Part shown: piece after piece, positions 16,249 to 25,957 of the stretch
Layout: every line of letters begins with the position of its first letter
Numbering within the stretch: the stretch's first letter is position 1
Assembly: GCA_963850525.1 (NCBI GenBank)
Contig: CAWKLQ010000008.1
Span: 930,001 to 994,000 of the forward strand
Reading direction: 5' to 3'
DNA length: 64,000 nucleotides
Source of the DNA: JAEMQF01 sp963850525
GTDB taxonomy: Bacteria > Pseudomonadota > Gammaproteobacteria > Burkholderiales > Burkholderiaceae_C
The notes under the pieces: model-generated
The model's input: only the letters and a program-made list of their open reading frames with translations
What the model was told of the DNA's origin: nothing
Database searches by the model: none
Translations under genes and position numbers: made by a program

Positions 16249-17805
16249 TTACCCGCGTTGGGCGAACTGCCGAAGACGCAGTCCGCACGCAGCCAGCGCC
16301 GCAAAATAAAGCAGCGCTGCAGCGCCCAGGCTCGAGGCGAGCCAGCCGGCGCGTTGCCAAGGGCTTTGTTGCAGGCCAATCCAGTCGATGGCGCGGGCGG
16401 AATAGGCGAGCAGTCCGCCCAGCAGCGCCGTGGCGAGAAAGACACGCCAGGCAAACGCCGGCCAGCCCGGCAGAGGGCAGTAACTGCTGCTGCGCCGCAG
16501 GCCGACGAGCAGCCACGTCGCGTTCACCAGGGCTCCCACTCCGATCGACAGCGCCAGGCCAGCGTGGCCGAGAAACGGCACCGTCACGAGGTTCATCAAT
16601 TGCGTCAGCACGAGCACGACGATGGCGATGCGCACCGGCGTGCGGATGTCTTGGCGTGCGTAAAAACCCGGGGCCAGGATCTTCACTCCCACCAAACCCA
16701 TCAGGCCGACGCCGTAACCCATCAGCGCGGTGACGGTGCTGTGCACGTCGCTCGCCTGGAAGGCGCCGCGGTGGAACAGCACGGCAACCATGGGCTCTGC
16801 AAACACCAGCAGCGCGACGGCGCAAGGCAGCGCGAGCAGCAGCGTCAGGCGCAGGCCCCAGTCGAGCAATGCCGAATAGCGCGCCGCATCGCCGCTCGCC
16901 TGCGCGCCCGACAACTGCGGCATCAGCACGACGCCCAGCGCGACGCCGAGCAACGCGGTGGGGAACTCCATGAGCCGATCCGCGTAAGTCAGCCACGACA
17001 CGGCGCCGACTCCGACTTGCGAAGCGATTTGCGTATTGATGAGCAGGGACAGCTGCGCGACCGACACGCCCAGCAACGCCGGCGCCATCTGGCGCATCAC
17101 CCGGCCCACCCCCGGGTGCTGCCAGGCGCGCCGGATCGACGCCCAGCCCAGGCCCAGGCGCGGCAGGCTGCCGATGCGCATGAGCGCCGGCACTTGCACG
17201 CCGAGCTGCAGCACGCCGCCCAGCATCACGCCGGCGGTCAGCGAAAAAATCGGCGTGATGCCGTGGCGCTCGAAGACGGGCGTCAGCCACCAGGCCGAAG
17301 CGATCAGCGAAAGATTGAGCAGCACCGGCGTCGCCGCCGGAACGGCAAAGCGCTTGTGCGTGTTCAGGATTCCCGCCGACAGCGCGACCAGCGACATGAA
17401 GGCGATGTAAGGAAACATCAGGCGCGTCATCACGACCGCAGCGTCAAACTCCTGCAAGCCCGCCGCCATCAGCCAGACGACGATCGGCGCACCAGCGATG
17501 CCGATCGCGCAGGTTGCGATCAATGCCCAGAGCAACACCGTGGCCACCGCGTCGACCAGATCGCGCGTCGCCGCGTCGCCGTCTTTGGCGCGAGTCGCCG
17601 CGAGCAGCGGCACGAAGGCCTGCGAAAAGGCACCCTCGGCGAAGAGGCGGCGCAGCAGGTTGGGGATGCGAAACGCGACGTTGTACGCGTCCATCCACGC
17701 CCCGGCGCCGAACAGCGCCGCCTGGATCATTTGATTCACCAGGCCGGTGATGCGCGAAGCCAGCGTGAGCAGGGAAACGGTGGACGCGGCCCGCAGCAGG
17801 TTCAT
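16249..17805 (-). CDS. murJ: Lipid II flippase MurJ
   Basis: Moves the peptidoglycan precursor lipid II across the inner membrane. The 518-residue, roughly 14-helix protein begins MNLLRAASTVSLLTLASRITG and shows the family core DAYNVAFRIPNLLRRLFAEGAFSQAFVP with the conserved charged residues, then ILAPGFYARQDIRTPVRIA further on. It is transcribed away from rpsT, the usual arrangement in betaproteobacteria. Confidence 0.97.
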   Translation of the reverse strand: MNLLRAASTVSLLTLASRITGLVNQMIQAALFGAGAWMDAYNVAFRIPNLLRRLFAEGAFSQAFVPLLAATRAKDGDAATRDLVDAVATVLLWALIATCAIGIAGAPIVVWLMAAGLQEFDAAVVMTRLMFPYIAFMSLVALSAGILNTHKRFAVPAATPVLLNLSLIASAWWLTPVFERHGITPIFSLTAGVMLGGVLQLGVQVPALMRIGSLPRLGLGWASIRRAWQHPGVGRVMRQMAPALLGVSVAQLSLLINTQIASQVGVGAVSWLTYADRLMEFPTALLGVALGVVLMPQLSGAQASGDAARYSALLDWGLRLTLLLALPCAVALLVFAEPMVAVLFHRGAFQASDVHSTVTALMGYGVGLMGLVGVKILAPGFYARQDIRTPVRIAIVVLVLTQLMNLVTVPFLGHAGLALSIGVGALVNATWLLVGLRRSSSYCPLPGWPAFAWRVFLATALLGGLLAYSARAIDWIGLQQSPWQRAGWLASSLGAAALLYFAALAACGLRLRQFAQRG

Positions 17806-17859
17806 TGGGTAGGAAAGAATTCGCCGCGGCGCGCTGGCGGAAAAGGAGATGCGGGCAGA

Positions 17860-17888
17860 TTATAGGGAAGGCACTGCACTGCTATACT
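17860..17888 (+). promoter_or_regulatory. Likely sigma-70 promoter of rpsT
   Basis: TATACT at 17883-17888 is a good -10 box, with a weak -35 (TTATAG, 17860-17865) 17 bases upstream. It lies 36 bases before the rpsT start codon in the murJ-rpsT divergent gap. Confidence 0.55.
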
Positions 17889-17924
17889 CGCGCGCTTCGC
17901 TCAGCCCAACCTTTCGTCAGCAGC

Positions 17925-18221
17925 ATGGCCACCACCACCAAAGCCAAGAAAAAGACCGTTCGCATCGCCTCCGGGCTGAAACGCGTGCGCCAGGATGAAA
18001 AGCTCAACGCCGGCAACACGGCCCTGCGATCCAAATTCCGCACCGTCGTGAAGAACGTGCAAAAGGCCGTCGCCAGCGGCGACAAGGCCAAGGCCACCGA
18101 GCTGTACAAGCTGGCCCAGCCCGTCATCGACTCGGTCGCCGACAAAGGCATCTTCCACAAGAACAAGGCGGCGCGCCACAAGAGCCGCCTCTCGGCGCAG
18201 GTCAAGGCACTCGCCGCCTGA
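17925..18221 (+). CDS. rpsT: 30S ribosomal protein S20
   Basis: Primary 16S rRNA-binding protein of the small subunit, 98 aa. It is helical and strongly basic, with the KKKTVRIASGLKRVRQDEK start, the NTALRSKFRTVVKNVQKAV core and the HKNKAARHKSRLSAQVKAL end. The ATG at 17925 begins MATTTKAKKK, as usual for betaproteobacterial S20. It has a strong terminator 20 bases after the stop codon. Confidence 0.98.
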   Translation: MATTTKAKKKTVRIASGLKRVRQDEKLNAGNTALRSKFRTVVKNVQKAVASGDKAKATELYKLAQPVIDSVADKGIFHKNKAARHKSRLSAQVKALAA

Positions 18222-18240
18222 GGTCTCGGCCTCGAATCCA

Positions 18241-18267
18241 AAAAGGGCTCGCAGTGCGAGCCCTTTG
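18241..18267. terminator. Rho-independent terminator after rpsT
   Basis: AAAGGGCTCGC-AGT-GCGAGCCCTTT is a perfect dyad with A-rich and T-rich flanks on either side, so it could serve both rpsT (plus) and the converging DUF3579 gene (minus). Confidence 0.85.
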
Positions 18268-18288
18268 TCATTCCAGGTCCACGCCACG

Positions 18289-18702
18289 TCATCCCGGCGA
18301 AACGTCGCGAACTTCGAGCTGGTTGTCGCGCGCGAAGTTCATGACGAAATCCCACGCCAGCACCTCGATGCCGCGCAGCGCTTCGTTGACGAGTACGCAC
18401 TTGTGCCCGTCCACGGTGCGTGGCACGCAGTAAGGCGAATAGCCGATGAAGGCGGCGATTCCGCTCGCCGAGCCCACCGGCCGAAACGCCGACATCGCGC
18501 CGGCCAGGCGCTCGGACCAATCGCTCGGACGAAACGGCTTGCCTTCGAGGGTCAGACCCACGATCAGCAGCTCGCGACACTTGGGCCTTGGCGGCGCCGC
18601 CGTCGCGGGCACGGCCGGCGCGTGCCCGGTCCCGGGCTCGAGCCCCGCAGCCCTGCGACCGGCGCGTTCGACTGGGTCCACCACAGCGTCCATCCGGTGC
18701 AT
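18289..18702 (-). CDS. DUF3579 family protein
   Basis: A small protein of unknown function typical of Burkholderiales. The conserved part begins at CRELLIVGLTLEGKPFRPSD and includes WSERLAGAMSAFRP, SPYCVPRTVDGHKCVLVNE and WDFVMNFARDNQLEV. The first 40 residues (Ala, Pro and Gly rich) are poorly conserved in look, so the true start may be downstream of the ATG at 18702; the family is usually about 100 residues. It sits beside argD, as it often does in this order. Confidence 0.8.
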   Translation of the reverse strand: MHRMDAVVDPVERAGRRAAGLEPGTGHAPAVPATAAPPRPKCRELLIVGLTLEGKPFRPSDWSERLAGAMSAFRPVGSASGIAAFIGYSPYCVPRTVDGHKCVLVNEALRGIEVLAWDFVMNFARDNQLEVRDVSPG

Positions 18703-18809
18703 ATCGGCAGGCGCCGCGCCAACCTGAGCCCATTAGAATCAATTCGGCGCGGGTTGTGAGTCAACGTCACCCCGCGCCTGCTTCTTTTGCCCGCCGTGTG
18801 GAGACACCG

Positions 18810-20023
18810 ATGAACGCCCCGGAAAAGCTGGTCGCATCAAGTGAGCCCCATGTGATGAAGACCTACGGCCGCCTGCCGTTCGCCTTGTCGCATGGCACAG
18901 GCTGCTGGGTCTGGGACACGGACGGCAAAAAATACCTCGACGGGTTGGGCGGAATTGCCGTGAACACGCTGGGCCACGGCCACCCCACGCTCGTGCCGGC
19001 GCTGCAGGATCAGGTGGCCAAGCTGATCCACTGCAGCAACTACTACCAGATGCCGCTGCAGGAGCAGCTCGCAGCCAAGCTGTGCGAAATCTCCGGCCTG
19101 ACGAACGTCTTCTTCTGCAATTCAGGCCTCGAAGCCAACGAAGCGGCGCTGAAAATTGCGCGCAAATTCGGCCACGACAAGGGCATTGACCGGCCCGAGA
19201 TCGTCGTCTACGAAAAGGCCTTTCACGGCCGGTCACTGGCCACCCTGTCAGCGACGGCAAACACGAAGATCCAGGCCGGCTTTGGCCCGCTCGTCGAAGG
19301 TTTTGTGCGCGTCCCGCTGAACGACGTGGCCGCACTCCAAGAGGTCGCGAACCGGCACCCCAATGTCGCCGCCGTCTTTCTTGAAGTGATCCAGGGCGAA
19401 GGCGGAATCAACCCGTCGAGCATCGACTATCTGCGCGCCGTGCGCCGCATCTGCGACGAGAACGGCTGGCTGCTGATGCTCGACGAAGTGCAATGCGGCC
19501 TGGGGCGCACCGGCAAGTGGTTTGCGCACCAGTGGGCCGGAATTCGGCCCGACGTGATGCCGCTGGCCAAGGGCCTGGGCTCGGGGGTTCCTGTCGGCGC
19601 CGTCGTCTGCGGCCCCAAGGCGGCCGGCGTGTTCGGCCCGGGCAACCACGGCACGACGTTCGGCGGAAACCCTCTGGCGATGCGCGCTGGTGTGGAAACG
19701 CTGCGCATCATGGAAGAGGAAGGGCTGCTTGCGAACGCGGCCCAGGTCGGCGCTGCGCTTCGCGACGGCTTGGCGCGCGAGCTGCAAGGCGTTGCCGGGG
19801 TCAAGGAGATTCGCGGCCAGGGCCTGATGCTCGGCATCGAGCTCGATCGCCCGTGCGGCGACATCCTCGGCCGCGCGGCGCGCGCCGGCCTGCTGCTCAG
19901 TGTGACCGCAGACAGCGTGATCCGTCTCGTGCCGCCGCTCATCCTGAGCCTGGCTGAGGCGGCGCAAATCGTCGCCATCCTCTGCCCGCTGATCAAGGCG
20001 TTCCTCGCCGAGCCCGTGCCCCA

Positions 20024-20027
<4 letters not shown>
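18810..20027 (+). CDS. argD: Acetylornithine aminotransferase
   Basis: PLP enzyme of arginine synthesis, converting N-acetylglutamate semialdehyde to N-acetylornithine. The 405-residue protein has class III aminotransferase features: CNSGLEANEAALKIARKFG, the AFHGRSLATLSAT segment, LLMLDEVQCGLGRTGKWFA (PLP-binding Asp) and the Schiff-base lysine in PLAKGLGSGVPVGA, then GNHGTTFGGNPLA. The ATG at 18810 has GTGGAGA upstream. It overlaps argF as ATGA at 20024-20027, showing coupled translation. Confidence 0.95.
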
Positions 20028-20956
<929 letters not shown>

Positions 20957-22465
20957 GTGACACCCTCCGGCGCCATCACCGACCTCAACGCCGACGCGCT
21001 CTCGCGCGCGATCCACGCACGCGAAGTCTCGTGCCGCGAAGTGATGCACGCCTACCTCGAGCGCATCCACCGCCTGAACCCGCAACTCAACGCGCTGGTG
21101 AATCTGGCCCCCGACACCGCGCTTCTCGCGCAGGCCGATCAGCGCGACGCCGACCTCGCGCCGGGCAAATCAGCGCACGGCTCGCGCGGCTGGATGCACG
21201 GCATGCCGCAGGCGATCAAGGACGCGGCGCACGCGGCGGGCTTCCCCACCACCTTCGGCAGCCCCTTGCTGAAAGACGCTGTCGCGAAGGTCGACGGCGT
21301 GATGGCGGCGCGCATGAAGGCCGCGGGCTGCATCGTCGTCGCCAAGACGAACACCCCCGAATTCGGCCTGGGTTCGCACACCTTCAACAATGTGTTTGGC
21401 GCCACGCCCAACGCCTGGGACGCTGCCGTGAGCGCCGGCGGAAGCAGCGGCGGCGCTGCGGTGGCGCTGGCGCACCGGCTTCTGCCGGTGGCCGATGGCT
21501 CGGACTTCATGGGCTCGCTGCGCAACCCCGCGGCATGGAACCACGTGTTCGGCCTGCGCCCGAGCCAGGGCCGCGTGCCGCTCTGGCCGGCCACCGATAC
21601 CTGGGTCGCGCAACTCGGCACCGAAGGGCCGATGGCACGCACGGTGCGCGACCTTGCCAAGCTGCTCGCGGTGCAGGCCGGCCGCGATGCGCGCGTGCCG
21701 CTGTCGATTGCGCAAGGGCCGCAGGACTTTCTTGCCGATGACGCCGCCGTGGCGCCGTGCCTCAACCTGTCCGAATTGAAGATCGGATGGCTCGCCGACC
21801 TGGAAGGCTATCTGCCGGTCGAAGACGGTCTGCTCCAAGTCTGCGAAGCCGCGCTCGCGCGCTTGGTGCAAGGAGGCGCCAGTGTCGAGCCCGCACGCTT
21901 GGGTTTCGATACCGCGGCGCTGTGGAACGCGTGGCTCGTGTGGCGGCGTGCGCTCGTCGCGCCGCGCATCGCTGCCTACATCCATCTTCCCGGCGCCCGC
22001 GAGCAAATCAAACCCGAAGCGCTGTGGGAGTACGACCAGGGCATGGGCCTCCACTACATGGACTTCATGCGCGCCAGCGAAGTCCGCACCGCGTTCCACA
22101 CGCACCTGCTGGGCCTGTTCGAACGCTACGACGTGCTCGCGCTTCCGGCGACGCAGGTCTGGCCGTTTCCGATCGGGCAGCGCTGGCCGCAGCAGATCGG
22201 CGCGCGCCGCATGGACACTTACCACCGCTGGATGGAGGTGACGACTTACGCGACCTTCGCCGGACTGCCGGCAATCAGCGTGCCGGCGGGCTTTCACGCG
22301 AACGGCCGCTGGCCGGCGGGACTGCAATTGGTCGGCCGCCCGCAGGGTGACGCCGAGTTGTTGCGCGTCGCCGCAGCCTACGAATCCCGGGTCGCCGAGT
22401 TGCTCGCGCGGCGTCCACCTGACCCCGCAAGCGCTGCCGCCGCCAAGGCTGCGCCCCCCGTGTAG
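20957..22465 (+). CDS. Amidase signature family enzyme
   Basis: Hydrolyses a carboxamide; the substrate is not clear. The 502-residue protein has the Ser-cisSer-Lys catalytic set: Lys88 in PQAIKDAAHAAG, the Gly/Ser loop AGGSSGGAAVA (about 160-170) and the nucleophile Ser188 in GSDFMGSLRNPA, where Met replaces the more usual Gly of GSDxGGS. The C-terminal YATFAGLPAISVPAGF and GLQLVGRPQGDAELL are family-typical. The GTG start abuts the argF stop with no gap, so it is probably read from the arginine transcript. The last 20 residues are Ala/Pro-rich. It is not GatA, which has different neighbours and ends. Confidence 0.9.
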   Translation: MTPSGAITDLNADALSRAIHAREVSCREVMHAYLERIHRLNPQLNALVNLAPDTALLAQADQRDADLAPGKSAHGSRGWMHGMPQAIKDAAHAAGFPTTFGSPLLKDAVAKVDGVMAARMKAAGCIVVAKTNTPEFGLGSHTFNNVFGATPNAWDAAVSAGGSSGGAAVALAHRLLPVADGSDFMGSLRNPAAWNHVFGLRPSQGRVPLWPATDTWVAQLGTEGPMARTVRDLAKLLAVQAGRDARVPLSIAQGPQDFLADDAAVAPCLNLSELKIGWLADLEGYLPVEDGLLQVCEAALARLVQGGASVEPARLGFDTAALWNAWLVWRRALVAPRIAAYIHLPGAREQIKPEALWEYDQGMGLHYMDFMRASEVRTAFHTHLLGLFERYDVLALPATQVWPFPIGQRWPQQIGARRMDTYHRWMEVTTYATFAGLPAISVPAGFHANGRWPAGLQLVGRPQGDAELLRVAAAYESRVAELLARRPPDPASAAAAKAAPPV

Positions 22466-22587
22466 CGGCCGGCCTCGCCAGTCCTGCAACCGGCCTCCAC
22501 GAAAGCCGGGGTGGTTCATAGCTGCGACCTGCGCAAAGCATGAATGACTCGGCGCCGCATTCGCACCCCGGAGAACCCAGCCTGGGG

Positions 22588-23193
22588 CTACCTGCGCCCT
22601 CCTCCCGCATCCAGGTGCACTCCAACGTCCCACGGCAAGCGGCACTGCCTCAGGCGTTCGTGAAAGTGCCGTGCCGGGGAAGGCGCGAAGCGCAGACTGT
22701 CGAGAACTTGCAGCAAGGTCGGCAGGTGGTGCACGAAGTCGGCACGCGCCGCGGCAGCGACGAACAGCGCGGCGAGATCGCCCTCGCGCACGCCGACGAT
22801 GTGCGCGCGGCCCTGAAACACCTGGCTGCCGTAGTCGAAGGCTGCGCGCACCAGGTCCGGGCTGCACGCTTGCACGTCGAGCATGCGCACGCTGTGCAGA
22901 CCGGGCTCGGTGGCCGCATAAGCGTCTCGCAGCCAGCGCGAAAAGTCGTCGCCCGGTGCCACGTGTCGAGTTCGCACGAACGCGGCGGCCGACCCCTGCG
23001 GCTCGCTGATCGCGATGTCGCCCCAGTGGCTCGCCTGGACGCGCCAGCCCAGCGGGATGCGCGCCGAGAATCCCGCCACGTCGTCATGCCGCACCCACGG
23101 CCCGGCAAATGCCCCGTGCCCATGTGGCGCGGCGGGAGCGGCAGCGGACAAACTCGGCACCGCACGACTTTCGGCGCGAGGAGCGCGGCGCAT
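22588..23193 (-). CDS. Uncharacterised protein, PsbP/DUF1795-like appearance
   Basis: A 201-residue protein I do not recognise with certainty. After an Ala/Pro-rich leader, it has a compact alpha-beta pattern: FSARIPLGWRVQASHWGDI, GSAAAFVRTRHVAPGDDF, RAAFDYGSQVFQGRAHIVGV and FVHHLPTLLQVLDSLRF. That order (a 'P-x-GW' strand, fall-off strands and a final helix with 'SLRF') resembles MOG1/PsbP-like proteins, which is only an impression. Its ATG follows the lipoprotein stop by six bases, with TGAGG forming both stop and ribosome site, so it is co-translated with the lipoprotein and probably works with it. Confidence 0.65.
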   Translation of the reverse strand: MRRAPRAESRAVPSLSAAAPAAPHGHGAFAGPWVRHDDVAGFSARIPLGWRVQASHWGDIAISEPQGSAAAFVRTRHVAPGDDFSRWLRDAYAATEPGLHSVRMLDVQACSPDLVRAAFDYGSQVFQGRAHIVGVREGDLAALFVAAAARADFVHHLPTLLQVLDSLRFAPSPARHFHERLRQCRLPWDVGVHLDAGGGRR

Positions 23194-23199
23194 ATTGCC

Positions 23200-25284
23200 T
23201 CAGGGCACGATGCTGGCGATTCCCAGCGTACTGAGCAGCGCGTTCGCCGCCGGCAGATTCAGCCGGATCGTGTTGCGCGATACGTTCAGCGCGTTGCGGT
23301 AACCAAAGTAGACGATGCCGTCGCGCTCGACGAACACGCGGCTGAAGCTCAGGCGCTGCGCGATCAAGGGCAGGCCGGTGAACGTCATGACGCGGCCGAC
23401 CTGCGGCGGCACGCCGAGTGTCTGGATCGCGTAGCTGCCGGTCCCGATGACCGTGCAATTGCGCGAGCTGCCGCCGTTCGTGCGCACGACGCAGGAGTAA
23501 TAGGTGACGCCGCTGCCCCCGGTGAAGGCCACCCGCAAATTGAGCGTGGTCGTGAAGAAGTTGCCCGTGCCCGCGGGCAAGGTTGCGGCACCCGCCACGC
23601 TGCCCAGCGAAACGCTGGACGCACCCCACCACAGATTCGGGTCCAGACTCGAACCGAAGCCATCGGTCTGCGGCCCCACCCGGCAGGCGTTGCCGGTGTT
23701 GACGGTGGTCAGTTGTTCGAGCGTGCCCACGTTGAAGGGGTTCAAGGCGCCGACGAAACCCCGGCTGCACGCCTGGGTCGCATCGATCACGACGCTGCCT
23801 GCGGCGGCCGAGGTGCCGAAGGTGGTAACGGGATTGGTCGGATCGAAGGCGAAAGCGGTCTGGGTCGCCGTGCTCGTCTGCATGAACAGTTGCGAACCGG
23901 CCGGGAAGCTTGCATTGCCGAGCAAGCCCAGGTCGGTCGGGCCCCAATTCGCATAGGCCACGCCGTTGTCTTCGCCGGCTTGGGTGCGGATCCGGTTCGT
24001 GATCACGCTGGCCATCGATTGCCCGGCGATGTCGATGCCGGTGCGCGTGCTGATGCCTTTCTCCCAGCCGTCGCAATAGTCGTAGAGGCTGCGGCCTTGC
24101 GCGTCGCGGGGCGATTGGCTGCTGCGGTCGAACAGGTTGCAGGCCTTCCACACGTTGCCGTTCCAGTGCACGTCGCCCTGGCGCGACTCCAAGGTGCCGA
24201 AACCCCAGCTGCTGATCACGCCGGCGGTCATCTGTTTGTGCACGTCGTAGAAGTGCACCAGGCCGTTCGAGTCGGGGGTGTTGTCGAGCGCACTCGCCGC
24301 CATGAAGCGCATGCTCCAGTTGTTGGCGTCGGTGAACGAGAAGCCGCGCAGCACGGCGCTCGCGACCGGCGTTGTGGCCTCCGGCAGATCGGCAAGTTTG
24401 GCGGCAAGCACGACGCTCAGGGACTCGGCGGGGTCCAGCGCGGGTTGCGTCGCGACCAAATCCAGCGCCGCGGCGACCAAGGCCGCCTGAACGTTGGCCG
24501 CGCCTTTCACCGCCGGGTCGGCGATGACTTCGGCCAGCGCCGGCAGCGCGCTGCGCATGGCGTCGCTCGCGGCCTTGTCGATGTCGGCCTGCGTCACGCT
24601 GGTGCCGCCCAGGTCGGGTTGCCCGAGTCTCGGCGCGAGCGCGGCCACCAGCGCCTTCTGCGTCTGCACGACGAGCCGGGCGAACAGCGCCGCCTGCAAA
24701 TCGGGCGGCGTGGGCCCGCCGAAATTGGCCAGCGGCGACAGCGTCAACCCGGCCTGCGCCTGGATGAACGCTGCGGCGTCCGCGGCGGTCGCCCCCGTGG
24801 CCTGCATCTGCCCCACGACGAGCGTCGTCAGCGGACTGACGAAGACACTTTGCGCGCCGCCGTTGCCGGTGGCCGGTGCCTTGAGTGTCAGCGCCACGCC
24901 GATCGGCGCGTTCGTCGTCTGGTCGAGCGCGTCTGCCGGCACGTTGACGATGACCGCGTGCTGGCCCGCGACGCTCGTCAGCACGTTGATCGTGTAGCTG
25001 CCGTTGGCGGTGGTCGCCGCGGACGTCGGCTCGCCCGCGTCGCAGGCGTCGTTGTCGTTCAGGTCGTAGCACGCGGTCGCGCCTTGCAGCGGGCCGTCGG
25101 AGACGACGCCGCTGATCTCGACCGACGGCGGAGGCGGCGGAGGCGGCGGCGCGCTGGCGGCGCTACCGCCGCCGCCACCACCGCAGCCGGGCAGGGCCAA
25201 AGCGAGTGCCGCGGCGCTGGCAAACATGGCGGCCAGGCGGGGCAATGATTTCGCATTCGGGTTCGGGTGGCGGGCGGGGGTCAT
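23200..25284 (-). CDS. Large outer-surface lipoprotein with carboxypeptidase-regulatory-like N-terminal domain
   Basis: A 694-residue exported lipoprotein of unknown function. From the ATG at 25284 (ribosome site GGAG eight bases before) it has a signal peptide and a lipobox ending at Cys34 (LALPGC), then a Gly run, an Ala/Pro linker with eight prolines, and a beta domain with EISGVVSDGPLQGATACYDL and an Asp-rich DLNDNDACDAGE stretch. The middle is helical and Ala-rich; the C-terminal half is Trp, Asn and Gly rich with several Cys. Similar large lipoproteins are frequent in Burkholderiales. Adhesion or sensing is a guess. Confidence 0.75.
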   Translation of the reverse strand: MTPARHPNPNAKSLPRLAAMFASAAALALALPGCGGGGGGSAASAPPPPPPPPSVEISGVVSDGPLQGATACYDLNDNDACDAGEPTSAATTANGSYTINVLTSVAGQHAVIVNVPADALDQTTNAPIGVALTLKAPATGNGGAQSVFVSPLTTLVVGQMQATGATAADAAAFIQAQAGLTLSPLANFGGPTPPDLQAALFARLVVQTQKALVAALAPRLGQPDLGGTSVTQADIDKAASDAMRSALPALAEVIADPAVKGAANVQAALVAAALDLVATQPALDPAESLSVVLAAKLADLPEATTPVASAVLRGFSFTDANNWSMRFMAASALDNTPDSNGLVHFYDVHKQMTAGVISSWGFGTLESRQGDVHWNGNVWKACNLFDRSSQSPRDAQGRSLYDYCDGWEKGISTRTGIDIAGQSMASVITNRIRTQAGEDNGVAYANWGPTDLGLLGNASFPAGSQLFMQTSTATQTAFAFDPTNPVTTFGTSAAAGSVVIDATQACSRGFVGALNPFNVGTLEQLTTVNTGNACRVGPQTDGFGSSLDPNLWWGASSVSLGSVAGAATLPAGTGNFFTTTLNLRVAFTGGSGVTYYSCVVRTNGGSSRNCTVIGTGSYAIQTLGVPPQVGRVMTFTGLPLIAQRLSFSRVFVERDGIVYFGYRNALNVSRNTIRLNLPAANALLSTLGIASIVP

Positions 25285-25393
25285 GACAATCTCCATGAGT
25301 GAGGGGGGATGTTGGGGCGGCGAAGGCCGGATGTGACTAACTGTCAACTGAAGCGGTTCGTGGTAGCGCAAGTTCGGACGGCGCGGCGCGCCG

Positions 25394-25828
25394 CTACTTC
25401 GAAATCTCGAGCTTGTAGACCTTCTCGGTCATCACCTTGTCGGACTTCACCGCGTAGTACGCCTGGTCCGACTTGAGGAGGTAACGGCACCATTCCTCCG
25501 GACCCGTCTTCCACTCCATGAGGACGCAGTAGCGCCCGTCGTCGGAGATTTGCCACTTGCCTTGGGCTGTGCTGCGCGGCGCCGCTGTCCCCCGGTTGTC
25601 CGACGAGACGATGAAGCTGCCGCCGGGTTCGTTCTTCCAGAGGTGCTCGTTGCCTTTCACCGTGATGCGCGCCATCTTTGCCCCCGGCAGGAGTTGCTGC
25701 AGTTCCTCTTTCGTCAGGACGACTGCGCCCTGCGCCTGGAGGTCTCGAAGCACGAGCTTGTCTTGCGCCGACGCGAGGGTGCAGGCGAACATGACGAGGG
25801 CAAGGGCGGGGCGAGAGGAATTGATCAT
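25394..25828 (-). CDS. Small secreted protein, unknown function
   Basis: A 143-residue protein with a clear Sec signal peptide (INSSRPALALVMFACTLASA, cleavage about residue 22). The mature part reads as a small beta protein: LTKEELQQLLPGAKMARI, GGSFIVSSDNRG, GKWQISDDGRYCVLMEWK and EEWCRYLLKSDQAYYAV, with two Cys that may pair. The pattern (a G-rich turn, 'GKWQISDDGRYC', 'EEWCRY') resembles secreted DUF995-type proteins, but I cannot confirm that. The ATG at 25828 is chosen for the signal peptide; upstream in-frame residues are unlikely to be translated. It lies between the regulator and the lipoprotein, on the same strand as both. Confidence 0.7.
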   Translation of the reverse strand: MINSSRPALALVMFACTLASAQDKLVLRDLQAQGAVVLTKEELQQLLPGAKMARITVKGNEHLWKNEPGGSFIVSSDNRGTAAPRSTAQGKWQISDDGRYCVLMEWKTGPEEWCRYLLKSDQAYYAVKSDKVMTEKVYKLEISK

Positions 25829-25957
25829 TGCGGCTCCATGGGCGACGTGTTGCGATGGAGCGAAGGATCGACCGCGACCGTTAGGCAAGCGCTAGCGGCG
25901 CCAAGGTCGAACCGTTAGCCGAACCTAGGGGCAAACCCTTGGTTGAGCCGCCGCGAG

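Noticed and set aside
22540..25248. A 902-residue plus-strand frame opposite the lipoprotein
   Set aside because: Arg/Ala/Gly-rich with no motif, while the minus strand has a signal peptide with lipobox and a ribosome site.
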